Positions 1-7,046 of a stretch of DNA of 7,046 bases are shown piece after piece (the first letter of the stretch is position 1; every line of letters begins with the position of its first letter). The stretch is from Bacteroidota bacterium (lineage in GTDB: Bacteria > Bacteroidota > Bacteroidia > Flavobacteriales > Flavobacteriaceae): contig SBFL01000393.1 in the NCBI GenBank assembly GCA_006227965.1, positions 1 through 7,046 on the forward strand, given 5' to 3'. A program made the translations under genes and the position numbers. The notes below the pieces were generated by a model that was given only the letters and a program-made list of their open reading frames with translations, was not told the DNA's origin and made no database searches.

Positions 1-2471
1 TGATGCCGCAGGACCTGATCAACGCGAAGCCGGTTGCGGCCGCGATGAAAGAATTCTTTGGTTCCAGCCAGTTGTCCCAGTTTATGGACCAGACCAACCC
101 GTTAGCAGAAATAACCCATAAGCGCAGGTTGTCCGCCCTCGGACCGGGAGGTCTCTCAAGGGAACGGGCCGGGTTTGAGGTTCGGGACGTTCACTACACC
201 CACTATGGAAGGCTCTGCCCGATCGAGACCCCTGAAGGCCCGAATATCGGTCTGATCTCCTCCCTCTCGGTCTATGCAAAGGTCAATCAGATGGGCTTCC
301 TCGAAACCCCATACCGCACGGTGTCTGACGGAAAAGTGGATACGGAGAATTACACCTTCCTCAGTGCTGAGGAAGAAGAAGGGAAAAAGATTGCCCAGGC
401 AAACATCCCGCTGAAAAAGAACGGGGCGATTGATTCTGAAAAGGTCATTGCCCGTATGGAGGCCGATTACCCGGTAGTGGACCCCAAAGAGGTCAACTAT
501 ACGGACGTCGCTCCCAACCAGATTGCATCCATTTCTGCCTCGCTCATCCCCTTTCTGGAACACGATGATGCGAACCGGGCCCTGATGGGCTCCAACATGA
601 TGCGTCAGGCGGTGCCCTTGCTCAAGCCCCAGTCCCCCATTGTAGGAACCGGACTGGAGCGGCAGGTAGCCACGGACTCCCGGGTACTTATTAATGCAGA
701 AGGTGATGGAGTGGTGGAATCTGTGGATTCCCAGAGGATAGTCATTAAGTACAAGCGGACCGATGAACAGCGCCTGGTGAGCTTTGACGAGGATTCCAAG
801 ACCTACGAACTGATCAAATTCCGCAAGACCAACCAGGGTACAAGCATCAACCTGAAACCCATCGTCCGAAAGGGTGACAAGGTAAGGAGAGGTCAGGTAC
901 TTTGCGAGGGGTACGCCACCGAAAGCGGTGAACTGGCCCTTGGACGCAACCTGAAAGTGGCCTTTATGCCATGGAAGGGTTATAACTTCGAGGATGCGAT
1001 CGTAATCTCCGAGAAAGTGGTGCGGGAGGATATATTTACCTCCATTCACATCGATGAATACGCCCTTGAAGTGAGGGATACCAAACTCGGTGCTGAGGAA
1101 CTCACCAACGATATCCCCAATGTTTCTGAAGAGGCTACCAAAGACCTGGACGAGTACGGTATGATCCGCATCGGGGCGGAGGTGAAGCCGGGGGATATCC
1201 TGATCGGGAAGATTACCCCAAAAGGGGAGTCTGATCCCACACCGGAGGAAAAACTCCTCAGGGCCATCTTTGGCGACAAAGCCGGAGATGTTAAGGATGC
1301 CTCCCTTAAGGCACCCCCCTCACTGAATGGGGTGGTAATCGACAAGAAGCTCTTCTCGCGTTCCATAAAGGACAAGAGAAAGCGGAATGAGGATAAGGAA
1401 GCCATCGCCAAGCTGGAGATGGAATACGAGGTGAAGTTTCAGCAGCTCAAAGATGTCCTGGTGGAGAAACTCTTCCAGCTCGTCAGCGGGAAAACCTCAC
1501 AGGGCGTCCTGAACGACCTTGGAGAGGAAGTTTTGCCGAAGGGTAAGAAGTACACCCTGAAGATGCTGAACTCCGTGGACGATTTCGCCCACCTGGTAGG
1601 GGGCAGCTGGACTACCGACAAAGCCACCAATGGCATGGTAGCCGACCTGCTTCACAATTACAAGATCAAGCTTAACGACCTTCAGGGGAACCTCCGCAGG
1701 GACAAATTTACCATTTCTGTAGGGGATGAACTCCCTGCCGGTATCATGAAACTGGCCAAGGTCTATATCGCCAAGAAGCGCAAGCTGAAGGTTGGTGACA
1801 AGATGGCCGGACGCCATGGTAACAAAGGCATCGTGGCCCGGATCGTTCGGCAGGAGGATATGCCGTTCCTGGAGGATGGCACCCCTGTGGACATCGTGCT
1901 CAACCCGCTTGGCGTTCCCTCCCGGATGAACATTGGCCAGATCTACGAGACCGTACTCGGATGGGCCGGTCTGAAGCTCGGCAAGAAATTTTCGACGCCG
2001 ATCTTCGACGGGGCTACCCTGGACGAGATCAATGAATTAACGGACGAGGCTGGCATCCCGAGGTTTGGGCATACCTACCTCTACGACGGGGGCACCGGGA
2101 AACGTTTCCACCAGGCTGCTACCGTGGGTGTGATCTACATGCTCAAGCTCGGCCACATGGTGGACGACAAAATGCATGCCCGTTCCATCGGCCCCTATTC
2201 CCTTATCACACAGCAACCCCTGGGAGGTAAGGCACAGTTCGGAGGTCAGCGCTTTGGCGAGATGGAGGTATGGGCCCTGGAGGCATATGGAGCCTCTTCC
2301 ACGCTCCGCGAGATCCTGACCGTTAAATCGGATGATGTGATCGGCCGTGCGAAGACCTATGAGACCATCGTCAAAGGAGAGAGCATGCCGGAGCCCGGAT
2401 TGCCGGAATCTTTCAACGTGCTTATGCACGAGCTCAAGGGTCTGGGACTCGATATCCGACTGGAGGAATAA
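1..2471 (+). CDS. rpoB: DNA-directed RNA polymerase subunit beta (5'-truncated by window edge)
   Basis: This is the C-terminal 822 residues of the beta subunit, which forms one pincer of RNA polymerase and part of its catalytic centre. The first full codon (base 3) is an internal Met matching about E. coli residue 488. The two bases before it fit the end of the preceding codon, so the true start lies upstream. Numbering from that Met, the rifamycin pocket is residues 20-51 (Q26, D29, H39 and S44 match E. coli Q513, D516, H526 and S531). Cluster [15 protein letters not shown], is residues 72-84. The NFED acidic pair is E330/D331 (E. coli E813/D814). [12 protein letters not shown] carries catalytic lysines K600 and K608 (E. 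coli K1065/K1073). Residues about 456-573 are a charged, helical insertion at the place of E. coli beta-i9 (SI2). A later E. coli insertion after the [10 protein letters not shown] motif is absent. The C-terminal clamp segment ends in LGLDIRLEE and a TAA stop. rpoC follows after 38 bp. Identification is secure. Confidence 0.99.
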   Translation, partial: MPQDLINAKPVAAAMKEFFGSSQLSQFMDQTNPLAEITHKRRLSALGPGGLSRERAGFEVRDVHYTHYGRLCPIETPEGPNIGLISSLSVYAKVNQMGFLETPYRTVSDGKVDTENYTFLSAEEEEGKKIAQANIPLKKNGAIDSEKVIARMEADYPVVDPKEVNYTDVAPNQIASISASLIPFLEHDDANRALMGSNMMRQAVPLLKPQSPIVGTGLERQVATDSRVLINAEGDGVVESVDSQRIVIKYKRTDEQRLVSFDEDSKTYELIKFRKTNQGTSINLKPIVRKGDKVRRGQVLCEGYATESGELALGRNLKVAFMPWKGYNFEDAIVISEKVVREDIFTSIHIDEYALEVRDTKLGAEELTNDIPNVSEEATKDLDEYGMIRIGAEVKPGDILIGKITPKGESDPTPEEKLLRAIFGDKAGDVKDASLKAPPSLNGVVIDKKLFSRSIKDKRKRNEDKEAIAKLEMEYEVKFQQLKDVLVEKLFQLVSGKTSQGVLNDLGEEVLPKGKKYTLKMLNSVDDFAHLVGGSWTTDKATNGMVADLLHNYKIKLNDLQGNLRRDKFTISVGDELPAGIMKLAKVYIAKKRKLKVGDKMAGRHGNKGIVARIVRQEDMPFLEDGTPVDIVLNPLGVPSRMNIGQIYETVLGWAGLKLGKKFSTPIFDGATLDEINELTDEAGIPRFGHTYLYDGGTGKRFHQAATVGVIYMLKLGHMVDDKMHARSIGPYSLITQQPLGGKAQFGGQRFGEMEVWALEAYGASSTLREILTVKSDDVIGRAKTYETIVKGESMPEPGLPESFNVLMHELKGLGLDIRLEE

Positions 2472-2509
2472 GCTTATTTAAACACAATTAATTTTAGCAG
2501 CATACTGTA
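2472..2509 (+). other. rpoB-rpoC intergenic spacer and rpoC translation initiation region without Shine-Dalgarno
   Basis: This 38-bp spacer has only 10 G/C bases, much more AT-rich than the genes on either side. No purine-rich Shine-Dalgarno core lies 5-10 bases before the rpoC ATG; the nearest bases are AGCAGCATACTGTA. Bacteroidota genes commonly initiate without Shine-Dalgarno pairing and favour an unstructured A/T-rich leader, and this spacer fits that. There is no hairpin followed by a T-tract, so rpoB and rpoC are very probably on one transcript. TAATTTTA at 2489-2496 resembles the Bacteroidota -7 box TAnnTTTG but ends in A and has no TTG at the proper distance upstream, so I do not call a promoter. 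Confidence 0.6.
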
Positions 2510-5500
2510 ATGGCTCGACTAAAGGACAATAACCCAATTAAGCGGTTTAACAAGATTTCCATCGGCCTGGCTTCTCCGGAAGCCATCCTGGCAGAATCCA
2601 GGGGGGAAGTCCTCAAACCGGAAACCATCAACTACCGTACGCACAAACCGGAACGGGACGGGCTCTTCTGTGAGCGTATCTTCGGACCTGTAAAGGACTA
2701 CGAATGTGCCTGCGGGAAATACAAAAGGATCCGCTACCGCGGTATCGTATGTGACCGTTGCGGGGTTGAAGTTACCGAGAAAAAAGTGCGACGGGACCGG
2801 GTAGGGCACATCAACCTGGTGGTGCCGGTAGCCCATATCTGGTATTTCCGTTCCCTGCCAAACAAGATAGGATACCTGCTGGGGCTTCCTTCAAAGAAGC
2901 TCGATATGATCATCTACTACGAGAGGTATGTGGTTATTCAGCCCGGTATCGCCAAGGGTCCCGATGGGGAGGAGATCCAGAAGATGGACTTCCTAACCGA
3001 AGAGGAATACCTGAACATCCTGGAAACAATCCCGCCGGAGAACCAGTACCTCGATGACAGTGACCCGAACAAGTTCATCGCCAAGATGGGAGCGGAATGT
3101 CTGATCGAGCTCCTTTCTCGCATTAACCTGAAAGAACTCTCCTTCGAGTTGCGCCACAAGGCACATACGGAAACCTCCAAACAACGTAAGACCGAGGCCC
3201 TGAAACGCCTTCAGGTAGTTGAGGCCCTTAGGGAATCCCAGGACAACAGGGAGAACAGGCCCGAGTGGATGATCATGAAGGTGATCCCCGTGATCCCTCC
3301 GGAACTGCGTCCGCTGGTACCCCTCGATGGAGGCCGTTTCGCCACCTCTGACCTGAACGATCTCTACCGCAGGGTCATTATCCGCAACAACCGACTGAAG
3401 CGGTTGATGGAGATCAAGGCCCCGGAGGTCATCCTTCGGAACGAGAAGCGTATGCTGCAGGAGGCGGTCGACTCCCTTTTTGACAATACACGGAAGTCTT
3501 CTGCTGTGAAGACTGAATCCAACAGGCCTCTGAAATCCCTTTCAGATTCCCTGAAAGGCAAGCAGGGACGTTTCCGTCAGAACCTGCTTGGAAAGCGGGT
3601 GGACTATTCGGCCCGTTCGGTCATCGTGGTGGGTCCGGAAATGAACCTCTACGAGTGCGGGCTTCCTAAAGACATGGCCGCTGAACTCTACAAGCCTTTT
3701 GTGATCCGAAAGCTGATTGAGCGCGGGATCGTGAAGACGGTAAAATCGGCCAAGAAGATTATCGATAAGAAGGAACCCGTCGTATGGGATATCCTGGAAA
3801 ATGTGCTTAAAGGGCACCCGGTACTGCTAAACCGGGCCCCCACCCTGCACAGGCTTGGGATCCAGGCCTTCCAGCCGAGACTTATCGAAGGTAAGGCGAT
3901 CCGTCTGCACCCCCTGGTATGTACCGCTTTCAACGCGGATTTCGACGGGGACCAGATGGCCGTACACCTTCCCCTGGGTCCGGAAGCAATTCTCGAGGCG
4001 CAGCTGCTGATGCTGGCCTCCCATAACATCCTGAACCCGGCCAACGGCTCTCCGATTACCGTACCTTCCCAGGACATGGTCCTCGGATTGTACTATATGA
4101 CCAAGGAACGCAAGTCTACCAAGGAATTCCCAGTCACAGGGGAAGGGCTTACTTTCTACAGCCCTGAGGAGGTAGTCATTGCCTATAACGAAAACCGGGT
4201 GACCCTTAACGCCTCGATCAAGGTGCGCGTCAAGGATCTGAATGAACAGGGTGAATTGGAAACCATGCTCATTGAGACCACCGTCGGAAGGGTGCTGTTC
4301 AATTCAGTGGTACCCGAAAAAGCCGGATTCGTAAACACGGTGCTTAACAAAAAATCCCTCAGGGACATTATCGGAAGGATCCTTTCACTCACAGATGTTC
4401 CCACCACGGCTGATTTCCTCGATAAAATCAAGACCATGGGATATGATTTCGCTTTCCAGGGCGGATTGTCCTTCAGCCTCGGGGATATCATTATCCCGGA
4501 GGAGAAAGAGGAAATGATCTCTGACGCGAACGAGCAGGTGGACGGCATCATGATGAATTACAACATGGGGCTTATTACCAACAATGAAAGGTACAACCAG
4601 GTGATCGATGTGTGGACGACCACCAACGCCCTGCTTACCGAAATGGCCATGAAACGGATCCGGGAGGATCAGCAGGGCTTCAACTCGGTATATATGATGC
4701 TCGATTCCGGGGCACGGGGCTCCAAGGAGCAGATCCGGCAGCTGACCGGTATGCGGGGGCTGATGGCCAAACCGAAGAAATCCACAGCGGGTGGGGGAGA
4801 GATCATTGAAAATCCGATCCTTTCCAACTTTAAGGAAGGTCTTTCGATCCTGGAGTACTTTATTTCCACCCACGGAGCGCGTAAAGGTCTTGCCGATACC
4901 GCACTGAAGACTGCGGATGCGGGGTACCTGACACGTCGTCTGGTGGACGTATCACAGGACGTTATCATCAATCTGGAAGATTGTGGCACCCTCAGGGGAA
5001 TCGAAGTGGAATCCCTGCGGAAAAACGAAGAAGTAGTCGAAACCCTAGGGGAGCGAATCCTCGGAAGGGTATCCCTGCACGATGTCTATCACCCCATCAC
5101 CGAGGAGCTCCTGCTAAAGGCAGGTCAGGAAATACTGGAGGACGATATGCAGCGGATCGAGGAATCCCCGATCGAACGGGTTGAGGTGCGCTCGCCACTT
5201 ACCTGTGAGGCCATCCAGGGGATCTGTTCCAAGTGTTACGGACGGAACCTCGCCACCAATAAGATGGTTCAGCGGGGAGAAGCTGTAGGTGTTGTTGCTG
5301 CCCAGTCTATCGGGGAGCCCGGTACACAGCTTACGCTTCGCACCTTCCACGTTGGGGGTATTGCTGGAAACATTTCCGAGGAGAGCAAACTGGAAGCCAA
5401 GTTTGACGGGGTTGCTGAAATTGAGGATCTGCGAACCGTGAAAGGGGAAAACAGTGAAGGTAAGCCTGTGGATATTGTGATTTCCCGAACCTCCGAGATC

Positions 5501-6808
5501 AAGATAGTCGATGCCAAGACGGGTATCACCCTGAGCACCAATAACATTCCTTACGGATCCCAGCTTTTCGTCAAAAACAGTGGCAAGGTGAAGAAAGGGG
5601 ATGTAATCTGTCAGTGGGATCCCTACAACGGGGTGATCGTTTCCGAATTTACCGGGGAGATCGCTTTTGAGAACATTGAACAGGGGGTCACCTTCCAGGT
5701 GGAGATCGATGAGCAGACCGGGTTCCAGGAAAAGGTTATTTCCGAGTCCCGGAACAAAAAGCTCATCCCAACCCTCCATATCAAGGGCAAGAAAGGAGAA
5801 GTCCTCCGTTCCTACAACCTTCCTGTCGGCTCCCACCTGATGGTGGATGCGGGTGAGAAGATCAAGGAAGGCAAGATCCTTGTGAAAATCCCGAGAAAAT
5901 CTGCCAAGGCAGGGGATATCACCGGAGGTCTGCCGCGGGTTACCGAGCTGTTTGAGGCGCGGAACCCTTCCAACCCAGCTGTGGTTACCGAAATCGACGG
6001 GGTGGTTTCCTTTGGTAAGATCAAGCGGGGTAACCGTGAAATCATCATCGAGTCCAAACTGGGCGAGGTGAAAAAATACCTTGTAAAGCTGAGCAACCAG
6101 ATTCTGGTTCAGGAGAACGATTACGTAAGGGCCGGAATGCCGCTGTCCGATGGTTCGATTACTCCGGAGGACATTCTGACTATAAAAGGTCCTTCAGCTG
6201 TGCAGCAATACCTTGTTAACGAGGTACAGGAGGTCTACCGTCTGCAGGGTGTGAAGATCAACGACAAGCACTTTGAAGTGGTGGTACGCCAGATGATGCG
6301 TAAGGTTAAGATAGAAGATCCAGGGGATACCAATTTCCTTGAAAACCAACTCGTCCACAAGGACGATTTCATTCAGGAGAACGACGAGATCTTCGGAATG
6401 AAGGTTATCGAAGATGCCGGAGATTCCGAGAACCTGAAACCAGGACAAATTGTAAGTGTCCGTGAACTCAGAGATGAAAATTCCCTGCTGAAAAGGGAAG
6501 ACAAAACCCTGGTTAGTGGTCGTGATGCAGTGGCTGCTACCGCAACTCCTGTATTGCAGGGGATCACCCGGGCTTCCCTGCAGACCAAATCGTTTATCTC
6601 GGCGGCTTCCTTCCAGGAGACCACCAAGGTGCTCAACGAGGCTGCTGTGAGCGGAAAAGTGGATTCTTTGGATGGCCTGAAGGAAAACGTGATCGTTGGT
6701 CACCGAATCCCTGCAGGTACCGGAATGCGCGATTACACGAGTATCATCGTCGGCTCCAAACAGGAGTACGATGAGATCATGGCGCGCAAGGAAGAGTTGA
6801 ACTTTTAG
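2510..6808 (+). CDS. rpoC: DNA-directed RNA polymerase subunit beta' (complete)
   Basis: Complete 1432-residue beta' subunit, the pincer that carries the catalytic magnesium ion; E. coli beta' is about 1407 residues. The start at [16 protein letters not shown] aligns with the family N-terminus. The first zinc site is C66, C68, C81 and C84. The clamp helices that bind sigma lie near [20 protein letters not shown]. The catalytic loop NADFDGD has D477, D479 and D481 (E. coli D460/D462/D464). The bridge helix, about residues 780-815, includes R791, T797, K800 and T801. The second zinc site is C825, C899, C906 and C909. The trigger loop has L943, R944, F946 and H947 (E. coli M932, R933, F935 and H936), so the usual Met is Leu. 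An insertion of about 180 residues (roughly 954-1135) occupies the E. coli SI3 site and has glycine-rich beta-hairpin character. It is followed by [18 protein letters not shown] and the C-terminal [20 protein letters not shown] segment, where omega binds in known structures. No frameshift or key-residue loss is visible. The stop is TAG. Confidence 0.99.
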   Translation: MARLKDNNPIKRFNKISIGLASPEAILAESRGEVLKPETINYRTHKPERDGLFCERIFGPVKDYECACGKYKRIRYRGIVCDRCGVEVTEKKVRRDRVGHINLVVPVAHIWYFRSLPNKIGYLLGLPSKKLDMIIYYERYVVIQPGIAKGPDGEEIQKMDFLTEEEYLNILETIPPENQYLDDSDPNKFIAKMGAECLIELLSRINLKELSFELRHKAHTETSKQRKTEALKRLQVVEALRESQDNRENRPEWMIMKVIPVIPPELRPLVPLDGGRFATSDLNDLYRRVIIRNNRLKRLMEIKAPEVILRNEKRMLQEAVDSLFDNTRKSSAVKTESNRPLKSLSDSLKGKQGRFRQNLLGKRVDYSARSVIVVGPEMNLYECGLPKDMAAELYKPFVIRKLIERGIVKTVKSAKKIIDKKEPVVWDILENVLKGHPVLLNRAPTLHRLGIQAFQPRLIEGKAIRLHPLVCTAFNADFDGDQMAVHLPLGPEAILEAQLLMLASHNILNPANGSPITVPSQDMVLGLYYMTKERKSTKEFPVTGEGLTFYSPEEVVIAYNENRVTLNASIKVRVKDLNEQGELETMLIETTVGRVLFNSVVPEKAGFVNTVLNKKSLRDIIGRILSLTDVPTTADFLDKIKTMGYDFAFQGGLSFSLGDIIIPEEKEEMISDANEQVDGIMMNYNMGLITNNERYNQVIDVWTTTNALLTEMAMKRIREDQQGFNSVYMMLDSGARGSKEQIRQLTGMRGLMAKPKKSTAGGGEIIENPILSNFKEGLSILEYFISTHGARKGLADTALKTADAGYLTRRLVDVSQDVIINLEDCGTLRGIEVESLRKNEEVVETLGERILGRVSLHDVYHPITEELLLKAGQEILEDDMQRIEESPIERVEVRSPLTCEAIQGICSKCYGRNLATNKMVQRGEAVGVVAAQSIGEPGTQLTLRTFHVGGIAGNISEESKLEAKFDGVAEIEDLRTVKGENSEGKPVDIVISRTSEIKIVDAKTGITLSTNNIPYGSQLFVKNSGKVKKGDVICQWDPYNGVIVSEFTGEIAFENIEQGVTFQVEIDEQTGFQEKVISESRNKKLIPTLHIKGKKGEVLRSYNLPVGSHLMVDAGEKIKEGKILVKIPRKSAKAGDITGGLPRVTELFEARNPSNPAVVTEIDGVVSFGKIKRGNREIIIESKLGEVKKYLVKLSNQILVQENDYVRAGMPLSDGSITPEDILTIKGPSAVQQYLVNEVQEVYRLQGVKINDKHFEVVVRQMMRKVKIEDPGDTNFLENQLVHKDDFIQENDEIFGMKVIEDAGDSENLKPGQIVSVRELRDENSLLKREDKTLVSGRDAVAATATPVLQGITRASLQTKSFISAASFQETTKVLNEAAVSGKVDSLDGLKENVIVGHRIPAGTGMRDYTSIIVGSKQEYDEIMARKEELNF

Positions 6809-6821
6809 TACTAAAACCGAT

Positions 6822-6849
6822 AACCCCTGGCACCTGTCAGGGGTTTTTT
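6822..6849 (+). terminator. Rho-independent terminator after rpoC
   Basis: An inverted repeat AACCCCTG (6822-6829) pairs with CAGGGGTT (6838-6845), giving an 8-bp stem. A G-U and a C-G pair can extend it inward to a 4-base loop, ACCU. The 3' arm runs into TTTTTT (6844-6849), so the T-tract overlaps the last two stem bases. It begins 13 bases after the rpoC stop and is oriented to stop rpoBC transcription. The complementary strand lacks a good T-tract, so it is probably one-directional. The DUF3467 start lies only 14 bases beyond the T-tract. The hairpin may therefore act as a partial terminator between rpoC and that gene rather than a complete operon end. Confidence 0.82.
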
Positions 6850-6863
6850 GTTCCTAAAAAGGT

Positions 6864-7046
6864 ATGTCCGAAAAAGAAAAACAACCCCAGAAGCAGAAAC
6901 AGATCAATATCGAACTGGACGAGAAAATCGCCGAGGGCACCTATTCGAACCTTGCGATCATCAACCATTCGGTTTCCGAATTCGTGGTGGATTTTATCAG
7001 TGTGATGCCGGGACGGCCCAAGGGAAAAGTAAAAAGCCGGATCATT
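6864..7046 (+). CDS. DUF3467 family small protein (3' end beyond window)
   Basis: The ATG at 6864 opens a frame of 61 codons with no stop before the window ends. The protein begins MSEKEKQPQKQKQINIELDE. The N-terminus is rich in Lys and Gln and looks disordered. It is followed by a core with EGTYSNLAIINHSVSEFVVDF and VMPGRPKGKVKSRII, which I recognise as the DUF3467 family, normally about 100 residues. No signal peptide or membrane segment is visible, so it is probably cytoplasmic. The family has no established function that I know of. It is commonly found next to rpoC in Bacteroidota, which hints at a link to transcription, but that is inference. The AAAAAGG before the ATG is only one base away, too close for normal Shine-Dalgarno use. 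No promoter fits in the 14 bases after the terminator, so expression is either by read-through from rpoBC or from a promoter inside the rpoC 3' end. Confidence 0.88.
   Translation, partial: MSEKEKQPQKQKQINIELDEKIAEGTYSNLAIINHSVSEFVVDFISVMPGRPKGKVKSRII

Noticed and set aside
3..5. ATG at base 3 as the real rpoB start
   Set aside because: The following sequence aligns with the interior of RpoB at about E. coli residue 488. About a third of the conserved protein would be missing, so this is an internal Met at the window edge.
156..1049. 297-codon open frame on the minus strand opposite rpoB
   Set aside because: It is a shadow of rpoB codon bias. The protein has no recognisable family, and the plus-strand frame is an unmistakable, highly conserved RpoB.
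2462..2467. GGAGGA as a possible Shine-Dalgarno for rpoC
   Set aside because: It lies inside the last rpoB codons, more than 40 bases before the rpoC ATG, far beyond functional spacing.
2467..2478. Perfect 12-bp palindrome AATAAGCTTATT across the rpoB stop codon
   Set aside because: It has no loop, so it cannot form a useful RNA hairpin, and one short AT-rich palindrome is plausible by chance. No second copy was noticed nearby.
2489..2496. TAATTTTA resembling a Bacteroidota -7 promoter box (TAnnTTTG) before rpoC
   Set aside because: The final G is missing and no TTG -33 element lies at a suitable distance upstream. A start here would also leave almost no leader for rpoC.
5114..5836. 240-codon open frame on the minus strand opposite rpoC
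   Set aside because: It lies entirely opposite conserved RpoC sequence and shows no recognisable domain, so it is a shadow frame.
6859..6862. AAGG just before the DUF3467 ATG as a Shine-Dalgarno
   Set aside because: Only one base separates it from the ATG, too close for normal anti-Shine-Dalgarno pairing.

Overview
This window is core transcription machinery from a member of the Bacteroidota. It holds the 3' two thirds of rpoB, the complete rpoC, a Rho-independent terminator, and the first 61 codons of a small DUF3467-family gene. All genes are on the + strand. Three things point to Bacteroidota, probably Flavobacteriaceae. The RpoB and RpoC sequences read as flavobacterial (for example [15 protein letters not shown] in RpoB and TLRTFHVGG in RpoC). 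A DUF3467 gene sits directly after rpoC. The start codons lack convincing Shine-Dalgarno sequences. Base composition is fairly GC-rich for the group: two lines counted by hand gave 57% and 52%. That would suit a GC-richer marine genus such as Robiginitalea, but the genus is a guess.

Layout: bases 1-2471 encode the RNA polymerase beta subunit, cut at the left edge at about E. coli residue 488. A 38-bp AT-rich gap follows (28 of 38 bases are A/T). Bases 2510-6808 encode the full beta' subunit, 1432 residues, with both zinc sites, the NADFDGD catalytic loop, the bridge helix and the trigger loop. Bases 6822-6849 form a hairpin plus T-tract terminator. The DUF3467 open reading frame starts at 6864, 14 bases after the T-tract, and runs off the right edge.

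How the genes work together: beta and beta' form the two pincers of RNA polymerase and share one active site, so their co-transcription supports balanced assembly. The DUF3467 protein has no established function that I know of. Its position suggests co-transcription by terminator read-through, but the sequence alone does not prove this.

I found no mobile element, CRISPR array, tRNA, rRNA or riboswitch, and no sign of an undescribed multi-gene system. Apart from the two short gaps (38 and 55 bp), all of the window is coding. The points worth a second look are modest: the terminator placed almost on top of the DUF3467 start, the orphan DUF3467 linkage, and lineage-specific residues and insertions in the polymerase.
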